Shown one piece after another: positions 32,601-42,287 of a stretch of DNA of 64,000 nt. Under the pieces are notes generated by a model. The model was not told the DNA's origin and made no database searches. It saw nothing but the letters and a program-made list of their open reading frames with translations. The stretch is taken from NCBI RefSeq assembly GCF_902833055.1, contig NZ_CADFEJ010000015.1, positions 62,001 through 126,000 of the forward strand, written 5' to 3'. The DNA is from Burkholderia territorii (lineage in GTDB: Bacteria; Pseudomonadota; Gammaproteobacteria; Burkholderiales; Burkholderiaceae). A program made the position numbers and the translations under genes. The stretch's first letter is position 1, and every line of letters begins with the position of its first letter.

Positions 32601-33653
32601 TCAGACGGTGCGGCGCACGAATGGTACCCGGCGGCCATCGTGCTCGCTTTGCGCGGCGAGCTCGATGATCGTCATCACGTCGACGGCATCCTGCGGCGTG
32701 ACCGGGAACGCCGCGCCGTCATGGACCGACGCGGCGAGCGCGCGATAGAACTCCGCGTACTGGCCATCGAGCGTCGGCACCGGCCGCTCGACCTCGACTT
32801 CGCCGTCGAGCACGCGCAGCACGCCGGGTGGGTTGCCGCCGCCGAACTCGACGTGGTCCGGCGTGAGGCCGGCCTTCAACTGGTCTTCCTGCGTGTCGAG
32901 CCCGAACTTCTGATAGCTGCCGCGCGTGCCGTGCAGCGTGAAGCGCGCGGGCTCGATCGCCGACAGCGCGCTCGCGTGCAGCGCGACGTCCTTGTCCGGA
33001 TAGCCGAGCAGCAGATGCACGAAATCGGGCGCCGTGCCGTTGTCGCGGCGCGTCTTGACCGTGGCGCTGACCGTTTCCGGCAGCCCGAACAGCGCGAGCG
33101 CCTGGTCGATCAGGTGCGGGCCGAGGTCGAGCAGCAGGCCGCCGCCGCGAGCGGGCTCCTCGCGCCAGCGCGTGCGCGGGGTCGGCCGGAAGCGGTCGAA
33201 GTGCGACGCGAAATACGTGAGCCGGCCGAGTTCGCCGGATTCGACGATGCGCCGCACGGTGAGGAAGTCGCCGTCCCAGCGGCGATTGTGGAACGGCGCG
33301 AACAGGCGGCTGCGCGCGTTCGCGAGCCGCGCGAGCGCCAGTGCTTCGTCGGCCGTGAGCGTGACGGGCTTGTCGACGACGACGTGGCGGCCGGCTTCGA
33401 GCACCTGGCGCGCGAGCGTGAAGTGCGTGTCGTTCGGCGTGGCGATCACCACGCAGTCGATGTCGTCGAGGCCGAGCAGCGTGTCGAGATCGGGGACGAT
33501 GCGTGCGCCCGGATAGGCGGCGCGCGCGCGATCGGGCTGCCCCGTCGCGATCGCGGCGATCTCGGTGCGACCGCTCGCGGCTATCACGGGCGCGTGGAAC
33601 GTCGCACCGGCGAAACCGAAACCCATCAAACCAATCCTGAGCAATGACGACAT
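32601..33653 (-). CDS. Gfo/Idh/MocA-family oxidoreductase
   Basis: This is a 350-residue NAD(P)-dependent oxidoreductase. The N-terminal Rossmann fold starts LRIGLMGFGFAGATFHAPVI, and the family motif EKP is present as VVVDKPVT (about residue 93). The C-terminal domain includes GGGLLLDLGPHLIDQALALFG (the conserved D-x-G-x-H segment; described in part). Members act on sugars or inositols; the N-terminus resembles the YdgJ/YhhX-type group. The ATG at 33653 has AAGGA 7 bases upstream. No operon partner is evident. Confidence 0.9.
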   Translation of the reverse strand: MSSLLRIGLMGFGFAGATFHAPVIAASGRTEIAAIATGQPDRARAAYPGARIVPDLDTLLGLDDIDCVVIATPNDTHFTLARQVLEAGRHVVVDKPVTLTADEALALARLANARSRLFAPFHNRRWDGDFLTVRRIVESGELGRLTYFASHFDRFRPTPRTRWREEPARGGGLLLDLGPHLIDQALALFGLPETVSATVKTRRDNGTAPDFVHLLLGYPDKDVALHASALSAIEPARFTLHGTRGSYQKFGLDTQEDQLKAGLTPDHVEFGGGNPPGVLRVLDGEVEVERPVPTLDGQYAEFYRALAASVHDGAAFPVTPQDAVDVMTIIELAAQSEHDGRRVPFVRRTV

Positions 33654-33891
33654 GGCAATCCTTGGCTGCGTACGAAGGGAGCAAAGCGCTGCGGCCACCG
33701 GCCGCGCGGACGGCTATTGTGGCACGGCGGCACGCGCGCGAGCGGGCGTTGGCCGAACGGTCAGGGAACCGGTGCGCGGACCCCGGCCGAATGGCCGGCC
33801 ATGTGCCGACCGGCGCGCGAATCCGACACAATGGGAGCCGTTTCGACGCGTGTCGCGCGTCGCCTGCTTGCCTCGTTACCGGATCGAAACC

Positions 33892-34599
33892 ATGGGATAT
33901 CCGCTTGCCACCGCCGCGCTGGGCCCGTTGCTGCTGTTGCAGGGGCGACGCGTGCGCCGCGTCACGCCACGGCTTGCCGAGGCGGCGGGCCCGCGCAACG
34001 GCACGGCCGGCGACGGGCCGCCGCTGCGCGTGCTGGTGCTGGGGGATTCGGCTGCCGCGGGCGTCGGTATCGCGTCGCAGCGCGACGCGCTGTCGGGGCA
34101 GCTCGCCCGCGCGCTTGCGGCATCGCACCGCGTGAGCTGGACATTGCTGGCGCGCACCGGGCTGACCGCCGAGGAACTGGTCGACTGGCTTGCCGCCGAG
34201 CCGGCGCGGCCGTTCGATGCGGCGGTCACGTCGCTCGGCGTGAACGACGTGACGGGCGGCGTGTCGCCGGCGCGCTGGCGCGCCGCGCAGGCGGCGCTCG
34301 TCGAGCTGCTCGCCGCGCGGTTCGGGGTTGCGCACGTGATCCTGTCGGCGGTGCCGCCGATCGAGCGCTTTCCGGCGCTGCCGCAGCCTCTTGCCTGGTA
34401 TCTCGGCCTGCGCGCGAGGCGGCTTAACGCGACGCTCGCCGAGTGGGCCGCGACGCAGCCGCGCTGTACGTTCCTGCGCGTTGCGCTGCCGCTCGAGCCG
34501 CACCTGATGGCGGCGGACGGCTTTCATCCCGGCGCGGCCGCGTGCGCCGTCTGGGCCGCACAGGCCGCCGACGCGCTCAGGCAGCGCCTTGGCGCGTGA
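33892..34599 (+). CDS. SGNH/GDSL hydrolase
   Basis: This is a 235-residue esterase-type hydrolase. The nucleophile Ser is in VLVLGDSAAAGVG (GDS block I, about residue 53), block III is SLGVNDVTGG, and the catalytic Asp/His pair is in ADGFHPG near the C-terminus. A hydrophobic N-terminal segment (PLATAALGPLLLLQG) could be a membrane anchor or signal. It is divergent from the oxidoreductase and convergent with the FkbM gene. The substrate is unknown. Confidence 0.85.
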   Translation: MGYPLATAALGPLLLLQGRRVRRVTPRLAEAAGPRNGTAGDGPPLRVLVLGDSAAAGVGIASQRDALSGQLARALAASHRVSWTLLARTGLTAEELVDWLAAEPARPFDAAVTSLGVNDVTGGVSPARWRAAQAALVELLAARFGVAHVILSAVPPIERFPALPQPLAWYLGLRARRLNATLAEWAATQPRCTFLRVALPLEPHLMAADGFHPGAAACAVWAAQAADALRQRLGA

Positions 34600-34620
34600 C
34601 GGCGCGCCGGGCGCGAATCG

Positions 34621-35415
34621 TCAGCGGGTGCGGTTCATCCGGATCACGCCGTCGGTGCCCGTCTCGAAGCTCACCTGCCGCGCGAACGACGGATGCTGCG
34701 CGACGAGTTCGTCGCCCATCGCGAACCAGGTGTAGCCGAGCGTCTTCAGGTAGTCGAGCAGCGCGGCGCGCTTTTCCGAGAACCATTCGAGGTTCCAGGC
34801 CTCGAGCAGCAGCGGCGGGAAGCCGTGCCGTTCGAGAAACGCCGTGCCGCCCTTGAGCACGTCGAGCTCGAGCCCTTCGACGTCGATCTTGATCAGCGCG
34901 GGCGACTTCGGGAAGTTCAGCGTGTCGAGGCGGGCGATCGGCACGTCGCTCGGCTGCTGGCTCGCGACGGTCTCGACCGAATTGCGGCGCATGTTGAACT
35001 GCTCGTCGAGCGAGAAGCCGCCGATGTTGATCGAGCGCGAATAGTCGATCGCGGGCAGCGGGATGATGCCGTCCTGGTTGCCGATCGCGACGTTGAACGC
35101 GTGCACGTTCTCGAGCCGGTTCAGGAACACGTTGCCGCACAGCTGGTAATAAACGATGCGCTGCGGCTCGAACGCGTAGACCATGCCGCCCTGCGCGGCG
35201 ATGCTCTTGGCGACCGGCACCGCGTACGCGCCGAGATTCGCGCCGATGTCGAGGACCAGCGGCGCTTCCTCGTTCGCGTAGAACATCTGGCTGATGGTCA
35301 GCAGCGACGCGTCCCAGGAGCCGTTGTAATAGAGATTCGCCGAAATCGCGTCCCGGGTCGCGAACAGCAGGTAATCGGCGTGGTCGGTCTTGACGAGGTT
35401 GACTCTGGGTAGCAT
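34621..35415 (-). CDS. FkbM-family methyltransferase
   Basis: This is a 264-residue SAM-dependent methyltransferase of the FkbM type. The SAM-binding motif is LVLDIGANLGAYAVPVA (about residues 53-70), with VYAFEPQ as motif II and LIKIDVEGLELDVLKGG as the family-specific post-motif. FkbM enzymes O-methylate sugars or polyketides. The TPR glycosyltransferase gene 106 bases upstream on the same strand suggests a shared glycan or protein-glycosylation task. Confidence 0.88.
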   Translation of the reverse strand: MLPRVNLVKTDHADYLLFATRDAISANLYYNGSWDASLLTISQMFYANEEAPLVLDIGANLGAYAVPVAKSIAAQGGMVYAFEPQRIVYYQLCGNVFLNRLENVHAFNVAIGNQDGIIPLPAIDYSRSINIGGFSLDEQFNMRRNSVETVASQQPSDVPIARLDTLNFPKSPALIKIDVEGLELDVLKGGTAFLERHGFPPLLLEAWNLEWFSEKRAALLDYLKTLGYTWFAMGDELVAQHPSFARQVSFETGTDGVIRMNRTR

Positions 35416-35521
35416 GGCGCGTGATGTCAGGGTTGTCGGGCGAAGAAGACGAAGGGGACGAAGAGGGCGGCGTGCGTGCATCGCGCGGCGACGCGCGGAC
35501 GCTCGCCGCCGCCCCCGCGTG

Positions 35522-36961
35522 TCAGGCCAGGTAGTTCGACCACTTCTGGTGTTCGCGGTAGTACTGCTCCTCCGCGTCCGTCAGGCCGGTCTCCTTGTAC
35601 CAGGGGATGTGCTTGCAGGTGTAGCGGCCCGCGAACCGCACGCCGCAGAGATGCGAGTCGCGGCGGAAGTAGCGCTTGTTGTAGACGGCGAACGTCGTAT
35701 CGATCGGCGCGTTGTAGATCGGGTCGCCGCCCGCCGTGCTGCCGATCTGGTGGCGCCAGAAATTCGCCTCCCATTCGAGCGTCGTGTATTGGCGGTCGCC
35801 GCAGAAGAGCGTCGTTTCCTTCATCAGCTCCGGTTGCGAGATGTCGAGCGCGAAGCCGGCCTTGCCGGTCTGGAATGCTTCGGTTGCGTCGATCAGCTCG
35901 AACAGGAATTCGGGCGGCAGCGCGTCGTTCAGTTCGAGGTCCGGATCGGTCACGCAGAAGGTGTCCGGCAGGCGCGCGTAGTTCGCGTCCGACAGAAACA
36001 CGTCGCGCGGGCCCGCGTTGCGATCGAGGCGCACGACGGTCGCGTCGTCCTGCACGCTTTCCAGGAACGCGAGCATGTCGGGCGCGCTCGACGCGTTATC
36101 GACGATCACGATGTTGCGCAGGCCGCGCGCCTTCAGCTGGGCGACCATCCGGCGCGTATAGGTCGGATTGTTGAACGTCGGGATCAGCACCGGCACCGTG
36201 GCGACCAGCCCGCCCGCGAAATGGCGGAACTGGCGGCTGCCCGGCAGCGTCGTGCAGAGCGTCGCGTTCGGCACCAGCGGCATCGCGACCGGCTGCGGCG
36301 CGGGCGCGGATTGCATCACGTGCGCCTCGAGCTCCGCGAGATCCTGGCGCGTGTCGGCGTCGTCGGGCATCAGCGCGGCGGCCTTGCGCATCGGCGCGAG
36401 GGCTTGCGCGTGGCGCTCCTGCTGAACCAGCGTGACGGCCAGCGCCCGCCAGCCGAGGCCGACGTCCGGCATCCATTCGGTCAGCTGGGTCGCGATGCCT
36501 TCGGCCTGCGCGAATTGCCGCTTGTCGAGCAGCGCCGCGAGCGTGTTCATGAATTCGGAGAGAACGGCCGCCAGCTCGTCGGCGGAGGCCGACGGCGCAT
36601 CGGCCGCCGCGAGTTCGAGCGACAGCGCGTCGATGCCGTGCGTGCGCGCCTGTGCGACCAATGCGCGCGCCGCATCCATCTGGTTGTCGCGCGTCAACGC
36701 GTCGATGCACGCGATCCAGTAGCGCCGCTGCGACGGCTCGGTCGCCACCGCGGCCCGGAAATGCCGCAACGCGGCGTCGCGCCGGTCGAGCTGTTCGAGC
36801 ACCGTCGCGAGGCGGAGGTGCGAATCGGCGTGTTCGGGGTGGGCTTGCAGGATCTGGCGGTAGGCCTGCTCCGCGTCCAGCAGCGAGCCGGCGGCGTGAA
36901 GCGCGGCGGCGCGGGCCAGCTCGGCCTCGGAGACGGGAGCGGCGATGACGGTGTCATTCAT
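35522..36961 (-). CDS. TPR-containing glycosyltransferase (GT-A, family 2-like)
   Basis: This is a 479-residue protein. Residues 10-110 contain TPR-type repeats (AAALHAAGSLLDAEQAYRQILQAHPEHADSHLRLATVL pattern, described in part), with a further TPR near 175-215. From about 245 a GT-A domain begins VPVLIPTFNNPTYTRRMVAQL and has the VTDPDLELN acidic motif (about 320). Such TPR-glycosyltransferase chains often build surface glycans or modify proteins. The ATG at 36961 (MNDTV) is chosen because longer frames run into the promoter region of the divergent rep gene. It lies upstream of the FkbM methyltransferase gene. Confidence 0.82.
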   Translation of the reverse strand: MNDTVIAAPVSEAELARAAALHAAGSLLDAEQAYRQILQAHPEHADSHLRLATVLEQLDRRDAALRHFRAAVATEPSQRRYWIACIDALTRDNQMDAARALVAQARTHGIDALSLELAAADAPSASADELAAVLSEFMNTLAALLDKRQFAQAEGIATQLTEWMPDVGLGWRALAVTLVQQERHAQALAPMRKAAALMPDDADTRQDLAELEAHVMQSAPAPQPVAMPLVPNATLCTTLPGSRQFRHFAGGLVATVPVLIPTFNNPTYTRRMVAQLKARGLRNIVIVDNASSAPDMLAFLESVQDDATVVRLDRNAGPRDVFLSDANYARLPDTFCVTDPDLELNDALPPEFLFELIDATEAFQTGKAGFALDISQPELMKETTLFCGDRQYTTLEWEANFWRHQIGSTAGGDPIYNAPIDTTFAVYNKRYFRRDSHLCGVRFAGRYTCKHIPWYKETGLTDAEEQYYREHQKWSNYLA

Positions 36962-37340
36962 GGCGGCGGAAGTCGATGACGGCGAATGAAGGGCGTCGGC
37001 GCGTACTCGCCGACGTTTCGCGTATGTTGCCGCCGGGGGCCGCGCGGCCATGGACCAAACAGAGGGGAGATTTGCTGCCTGTTCGAATGTTCGGCGGGCG
37101 TCCGGCGGCATGGGCCGCGCGCCGGGAAAGGAGGCGGGGAGCGAAGCAGGAAAGCGCTCGGAAAAAGGGGCGCGAAGCCTGCCCGCGCCGCGGGTCTCCG
37201 CCCGGCGGCATCGTCGGCCGCCGGCCGCCGCCGACGTGTTAACATGCGCGTCCTGCCCCGCGTGTCCGCCTGCAATCCAGGCCTGCCGCGCGCGGCATCC
37301 TCCCGGCGTTCCGCCGTCAACCGCAACATCATCCGTCATC
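36962..37340. other. Divergent promoter region between glycosyltransferase and rep genes
   Basis: This 379-base gap carries the promoters of both genes. A GC-rich hairpin (CGTCGGC...GCCGACG, about 37209-37233) lies just before a TGTTAACAT sequence upstream of rep. Open frames here lack ribosome sites and I do not regard them as genes. Confidence 0.55.
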
Positions 37341-39428
37341 ATGTCCGCAGGCCTCAACCCCGCTCAGAACGAAGCGGTGCGCTACCTCGACGGTCCCTGC
37401 CTCGTGCTCGCCGGCGCGGGCAGCGGCAAGACCCGCGTGATCACGCAGAAGATCGCGCACCTGATCGAAGCGAAAGGTTTCGAGCCGCGCCACATCGCGG
37501 CCGTCACGTTCACGAACAAGGCCGCCGCCGAAATGCGCGAGCGCGTGTCGAAGCTGCTGGAGGGCAAGACGCTCACCACGCCCGGCAAGGAAGGCCGCAA
37601 GGTGCCGGTCAACCAGCTCACCGTGTGCACGTTCCACTCGCTCGGCGTGCAGATCCTGCGTCAGGAGGCCGAGCACGTCGGCCTGAAGCCGCAGTTCTCG
37701 ATCATGGATTCGGACGACTGCTTCGGGATGATCCAGGAGCAGATCGGCACCACGGACAAGGGCCTGATCCGCAAGATCCAGAGCACGATCTCGCTGTGGA
37801 AGAACGGCCTGATCATGCCCGAGGAGGCGATGACGATCGCGGCCAACGAGGACGAGCACCAGGCGGCGCTGGTTTACCGCAATTACGTCGCGACGCTGCA
37901 CGCGTACCAGGCGGTCGACTTCGACGACCTGATCCGGCTGCCGGCCGAGCTGTTCGCGAAGAACGAGCAGGTGCGCGACCGCTGGCAGAACAAGCTGCGC
38001 TACCTGCTGATCGACGAATACCAGGACACCAACGCGTGCCAGTACGAGCTGCTGAAGCTGCTCGCCGGCCCGCGCGCCGCGTTCACCGCGGTGGGCGACG
38101 ACGATCAGGCGATCTACGGCTGGCGCGGCGCGACGCTCGAGAACCTCGCGCAGCTCGGCAAGGATTTCCCGAAGCTGCACGTGATCAAGCTCGAGCAGAA
38201 CTACCGCTCGACGGTGCGAATCCTCACCGCCGCGAACAACGTGATCGCGAACAACCCGAAGCTGTTCGAGAAGAAGCTGTGGTCCGAGCACGGGATGGGC
38301 GATTCGATCACCGTCACGGCGTGCAACGACGAAGAGCACGAAGCCGAATCGGTCGTGTTCCGGCTGTCCGCGCACAAGTTCGAGCGGCGCACGCAGTTCC
38401 GCGATTACGCGATCCTGTATCGCGGCAACTTCCAGGCGCGGATCTTCGAGCAGGTGCTGCGGCGCGAGCGGATTCCGTACGTGCTGTCGGGCGGCCAGTC
38501 GTTCTTCGACAAGGCCGAGATCAAGGACCTGTGCGCGTACCTGCGCCTGATCGCGAACGCCGACGACGATCCCGCGTTCATCCGCGCCGTCACGACGCCG
38601 CGCCGCGGGATCGGCAACACGACGCTGGAAGCGCTCGGCTCGTTCGCGGGCCAGGCGAAGGTGTCGCTGTTCGAGGCCGTGTACATGGGCGGGATCGAGG
38701 CGCGGCTGTCGGCGCGGCAGATCGAGCCGCTGCGGATGTTCTGCGACTTCATCCAGCGCCTGACCGATCGCGCGGACAAGGAGCCCGCGACCGTCGTGCT
38801 CGACGACATGATGGAGGCCATTCACTACGAGGCCTACCTGTACGACGCGTTCGACGAGCGGCAGGCGCAGTCGAAGTGGCAGAACGTGCTCGAATTCCTC
38901 GAATGGCTGAAGCGCAAGGGCACCAAGCCCGAGGCGGAAGCCGTCGACGGCGAGGCCGACGGTTTCCACAACGCGGACGGCCTGGCTGACACCGGCAAGA
39001 ACCTGCTCGGCCTGATCCAGACGGTCGCGCTGATGTCGATGCTCGAAGGCAAGGACGAGGATCCGGACGCGGTGCGGTTGTCGACCGTCCATGCGTCGAA
39101 GGGGCTCGAGTATCCGCACGTGTTCCTGGTGGGCGTCGAGGAAGGGATCATGCCGCATCGCGGCAGCAGCGAGGACGACGGCCCGATCGACAACGAGCGG
39201 ATCGAGGAGGAGCGCCGGCTGATGTACGTCGCGATCACGCGTGCGCAGCGCAGCCTGCATCTGAACTGGTGCAAGAAGCGCAAGCGGGCGCGCGAGACGG
39301 TCGTGTGCGAACCGTCGCGCTTCATCCCCGAGATGGGTCTCGACGACGCGCCGCCGCCGACGCCGGAGGAAGCGCCGATGACGCCGAAGGACCGGCTCGC
39401 GAGCCTGAAGGCGCTGTTGCAGAAGTGA
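37341..39428 (+). CDS. rep: ATP-dependent DNA helicase Rep (UvrD/REP superfamily 1)
   Basis: This is a 695-residue 3'-5' DNA helicase. Motifs in order are Walker A GAGSGKT (about residues 25-31), motif Ia VTFTNKAAAEM, Walker B DEYQDTN, motif III GDDDQAIYGWRG, motif IV EQNYRS and motif VI VAITRAQ. Length and the start LNPAQNEAVRYLDGPCLVLAGAG (described in part) fit Rep, which clears protein roadblocks ahead of replication forks. It ends before a strong terminator shared with the cytochrome gene. Confidence 0.95.
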   Translation: MSAGLNPAQNEAVRYLDGPCLVLAGAGSGKTRVITQKIAHLIEAKGFEPRHIAAVTFTNKAAAEMRERVSKLLEGKTLTTPGKEGRKVPVNQLTVCTFHSLGVQILRQEAEHVGLKPQFSIMDSDDCFGMIQEQIGTTDKGLIRKIQSTISLWKNGLIMPEEAMTIAANEDEHQAALVYRNYVATLHAYQAVDFDDLIRLPAELFAKNEQVRDRWQNKLRYLLIDEYQDTNACQYELLKLLAGPRAAFTAVGDDDQAIYGWRGATLENLAQLGKDFPKLHVIKLEQNYRSTVRILTAANNVIANNPKLFEKKLWSEHGMGDSITVTACNDEEHEAESVVFRLSAHKFERRTQFRDYAILYRGNFQARIFEQVLRRERIPYVLSGGQSFFDKAEIKDLCAYLRLIANADDDPAFIRAVTTPRRGIGNTTLEALGSFAGQAKVSLFEAVYMGGIEARLSARQIEPLRMFCDFIQRLTDRADKEPATVVLDDMMEAIHYEAYLYDAFDERQAQSKWQNVLEFLEWLKRKGTKPEAEAVDGEADGFHNADGLADTGKNLLGLIQTVALMSMLEGKDEDPDAVRLSTVHASKGLEYPHVFLVGVEEGIMPHRGSSEDDGPIDNERIEEERRLMYVAITRAQRSLHLNWCKKRKRARETVVCEPSRFIPEMGLDDAPPPTPEEAPMTPKDRLASLKALLQK

Positions 39429-39463
39429 CGTGCGCGGCGGCCGGCCTGGCCGTCCCGGCAACG

Positions 39464-39502
39464 AAAAACCCCCGCGATGCGCGTGCGCTGCGGGGGTTTT
39501 TT
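39464..39502. terminator. Bidirectional terminator between rep and the cytochrome c gene
   Basis: AAAAACCCCCGC...GCGGGGGTTTTTT forms a GC stem flanked by an A-run and a T-run, so it can terminate both convergent transcripts. Confidence 0.9.
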
Positions 39503-39516
39503 CTGGACGGCAGGCG

Positions 39517-40416
39517 TTACTTCGAGGCGTTGACCATGTAGTCGACGGCCGCCTTCACGTCGGCGTCCGACGCGTTCGACCCGCCCTTCGGCGGCATCGC
39601 GCCCTTGCCGTGCAGCGCGTAGTTGTAGACGGTATCCATCGAATCCTTCAGGCGCGGCGCCCAATCCTCCTTGCTGCCGAACTTGGGCGCGCCGAGCACG
39701 CCGGCCGCGTGACACGCCTGGCAGACCTGCGTGTACAGCGCCTTGCCGGCCGATGCGGCGTCGGCGCTGGTCGGCGCGGCCGCGGGCTTTTCGCCGGCCT
39801 TCGGAATCGCGGCGATCGCGGCCATCGCGGCGGCGGCCTGCGCGTTCGATGCGTCGGTGCCCGATGCGCCTGCCGCACCCGCCGCGCCGCTCGCCGCCGT
39901 TGCCGCATTGGCGGCCGGGGCAGCCGGTTCGGGGAAGTTCGCACCGTCGTTGTTCGCCATGTAGACGATCGCGCGCGCGATTTCATAGTCGCTGACGTCG
40001 TCGGGACTCGTGCCGCCGCGCGGCGGCATCGCGCCCTTGCCGGACAGCGCCGTCTTCAGCAGCGTGTCGAAGCCCTGCGAGATGCGCGGTGCCCAGTCGT
40101 CCTTGTTGCCGAACTTCGGCGCGCCGGCGGCGCCCGTGCCGTGACAGGTCACGCACACGGCCTTGTAGACTTCCTCGCCGGTCTTGTACGTGCGGGGCGC
40201 GTTGGCGTCCTTCACCTCGACCTTCGCGATCGGGGCAATCCGCGCGGCGACCTGCTCGTCCGACAGCGCGTCCGTGCCTGCGCCCGAACGGAACGCATGG
40301 TTGGCGTAGGTGGCAAACAGGACGATCAGGGCGATCGGAATCGCGAATGATGCGATGACGACGGCAATCAGCTGCCCGGGGGTTTTGACGGGAGATTCGT
40401 GGGGTGCTTCGCTCAT
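39517..40416 (-). CDS. Diheme c-type cytochrome (cytochrome c5-like)
   Basis: This 299-residue membrane-anchored cytochrome has an N-terminal transmembrane helix (about 17-40, LIAVVIASFAIPIALIVLF). It has two c-type haem domains with CVTCH (about residue 88) and CQACH (about 229), each followed by a distal Met in GKGAMPPRGG or GKGAMPPKGG. A 60-residue Ala-rich linker joins the domains. It would carry electrons in the periplasm. It is convergent with rep across a shared terminator. Confidence 0.92.
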   Translation of the reverse strand: MSEAPHESPVKTPGQLIAVVIASFAIPIALIVLFATYANHAFRSGAGTDALSDEQVAARIAPIAKVEVKDANAPRTYKTGEEVYKAVCVTCHGTGAAGAPKFGNKDDWAPRISQGFDTLLKTALSGKGAMPPRGGTSPDDVSDYEIARAIVYMANNDGANFPEPAAPAANAATAASGAAGAAGASGTDASNAQAAAAMAAIAAIPKAGEKPAAAPTSADAASAGKALYTQVCQACHAAGVLGAPKFGSKEDWAPRLKDSMDTVYNYALHGKGAMPPKGGSNASDADVKAAVDYMVNASK

Positions 40417-40669
40417 GCTTGCCTCGTCTCCATGAATAGGAATTGTGAGCGCGGTGCAACGGCAAAATGGCAGTCCAATGAAGCACGGACGATTATAGAC
40501 GGAACGTTTACATCACGGCGAGCGGCGCGAAGGCGCGTGTTTACCCGCACGAATTGGGGGACTGACGGGGATTCTGCGGGCAAGGTGGACGCTTCATGGG
40601 AAACCGGGTATCCTTGCCGTCTTGCCAATGGTGGGCGGCCGGTTTATTGGGGTCGTTTCACTGTCACAC

Positions 40670-40745
40670 GCGCCCGTAGCTCAATGGATAGAGTACTGCC
40701 CTCCGAAGGCAGGGGTTGCTGGTTCGATCCCAGCCGGGCGCGCCA
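40670..40745 (+). tRNA. tRNA-Arg (anticodon CCG)
   Basis: A complete cloverleaf is visible. The acceptor stem is GCGCCCG/CGGGCGC, the D arm contains AGCTCAATGGAT, the anticodon stem is CTGCC/GGCAG around the loop CTCCGAA (anticodon CCG), and the T arm contains GGTTCGATCC. The terminal CCA is encoded (40743-40745). A small hairpin (GCCTG/CAGGC, 40750-40763) follows. The mobile island starts about 50 bases beyond its 3' end, and the tRNA itself is intact. Confidence 0.97.
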
Positions 40746-40796
40746 AAATGCCTGATTCCAGGCGCTGAATTTCTTCATGTGGAGTTAATCAATTAA

Positions 40797-40810
40797 TGTC
40801 GTTTTCGACA
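40797..40810. mobile_element. Probable tRNA-proximal end of the Tn7-like element
   Basis: TGTCGTTTTCGACA begins 52 bases after the tRNA and ends 25 bases before the tniQ stop. Elements of the Tn7/Tn402/Tn5053 superfamily start with 5'-TGT, often TGTC plus a T-rich stretch, so this is the likely outer end. Sequence to its left is tRNA-flanking; to its right is the transposition operon. A matching right end and a target duplication were not confirmed. Confidence 0.55.
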
Positions 40811-40835
40811 CGAATTGGTTGTTTTTCCATAGATA

Positions 40836-42287
40836 TCAGTCCATAGCTGGACGGTTTTCCTGTCGTCGTCTGCGACGGCCTCCGCTCTTACGGCCGCCCG
40901 CTCCGCTGCTTGCATCGACACCTGCAGGGCAACGCACTCGCTCAAGGAAGATGCCGGCTTGCTTGTACCGGAAGCTCAAACCGGTCCTTTCGAAAACGTC
41001 CTGCTGTATTCGCCGTCTTACGGGCTTTTCCTGCTTCGCGACAATAGCGTCGAACGATTTCCGAAACTCGTCGAACTTTAAATCTTCCAATTCCCTTGCG
41101 GTGCGGCGCACACGCTCCTGCCCGGCTTCCACAAGCCGCTGGTTCAGCGCGGGCGAGAGCGAACGCAGAAATTTGGTCGAGACGTCCAATAGGTCTGCGG
41201 CCTCTCGCGCGGAAGACGCTCGCCCCGATTCGACTATCTGCTCAAACTCCTGCTGAAGCTCATTCCGCGGCCGGCGAGCCCCTTTCCGTTTGCGGACGCA
41301 AAGCCGACTCGGCCGAGCCGGAGCCGGGCGTTTGAACAGCATCACCTTGTTCCCGAGAATCACGTCCGAGATAGCGGCGCCACAGCAGAAAGCAATGAGT
41401 GCCAGACGCGGGAGGCTCGGGCGCGTTTTTCCCGATGTCCACCCGTGAAGCGCTCCTTTGCTTACGCCGAGATGCTGGGCGAAATGGGAGAGGTTGCCAG
41501 CGAAGAGCACCTCGGTTGCATAACGGAGGAAGTTCGTCGGCGCACCGACGTCGTGAAATTCATGTGGGTGATGATGCAGGTCGTCGACTAAATCGGCGAC
41601 GAGCCGTGCGAACTGAACGTCCTCCTCCTTCGCTGGCTTTCCAACGTCGCTCGCTAGACTGCGTCCGTTGACTGTTGAGATTCCAGGCAGCCAGAAACTA
41701 CTCGCATTGGCGCGCTTTCCTTGTCTGTGGAGCCAGAAGGGGTTGTCGTTGTTGCGATTCGATTTATCAACTGCTTGAAGCTGGACGCAGTGCAGCGGAC
41801 AAGCGGCGACGCAATCAATCGCCCATAGCAGACGGTTATATTTTGGCCGCTCTGAACTCTCATCCTGCGCGTAGCAAATCGGACAGAACCGTTCGATTGG
41901 CGACAACAGCTTGGTCGGCGGGACAACCGCCTTCAAAGGAACGAGAGTGTGGAGTTGGAGGTCGTTGCGGCCCGTCGCGTGGTTGAGCGCTTTGGCCCAA
42001 CTGTCGGCCAACTCTGTCACTCCAGACGTCGCCAGCCCGTAGCAGTAGCATGCCATCTTCGCGCGCCATCCTGGTGACCCTGACCCAATTAACGGCACGA
42101 CTGAGCGAAAGGCTAGCGTCCACGGAAGCATGCGATGGTCCTCGCTCAGACGACGGAAGTAGCTGGCGAGGTCTTCCAGGTCGTCACCGCTGTGACCCTC
42201 AGGGTTCAGCGAAAACAATGCCGACCGGGGCGGCGCATCTTCCGGCCAGCCGCCGGGTCTGCATGCAGGACTCGTCAACGCTGTCAT
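40836..42287 (-). CDS. tniQ: TniQ/TnsD-type target-selection protein
   Basis: This is a 483-residue protein of the TniQ family, longer than the minimal TniQ and closer in size to TnsD, which chooses a fixed chromosomal site. The hallmark zinc finger is visible: CPIC at 135-138, then CPLHC at 163-167 after about 25 residues. A helix-turn-helix follows at about 300-335 (HFAQHLGVSKGALHGWTSG), and the last 100 residues are basic. The ATG at 42287 overlaps the tnsC stop (ATGA), so the frame should not be extended further upstream. The insertion sits just past tRNA-Arg, which this protein probably recognises. That target role is inferred from position. Confidence 0.85.
   Translation of the reverse strand: MTALTSPACRPGGWPEDAPPRSALFSLNPEGHSGDDLEDLASYFRRLSEDHRMLPWTLAFRSVVPLIGSGSPGWRAKMACYCYGLATSGVTELADSWAKALNHATGRNDLQLHTLVPLKAVVPPTKLLSPIERFCPICYAQDESSERPKYNRLLWAIDCVAACPLHCVQLQAVDKSNRNNDNPFWLHRQGKRANASSFWLPGISTVNGRSLASDVGKPAKEEDVQFARLVADLVDDLHHHPHEFHDVGAPTNFLRYATEVLFAGNLSHFAQHLGVSKGALHGWTSGKTRPSLPRLALIAFCCGAAISDVILGNKVMLFKRPAPARPSRLCVRKRKGARRPRNELQQEFEQIVESGRASSAREAADLLDVSTKFLRSLSPALNQRLVEAGQERVRRTARELEDLKFDEFRKSFDAIVAKQEKPVRRRIQQDVFERTGLSFRYKQAGIFLERVRCPAGVDASSGAGGRKSGGRRRRRQENRPAMD

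Noticed and set aside
37329-39461. Long minus-strand frame opposite rep
   Set aside because: The rep helicase motifs are all on the plus strand; the antisense frame has none.
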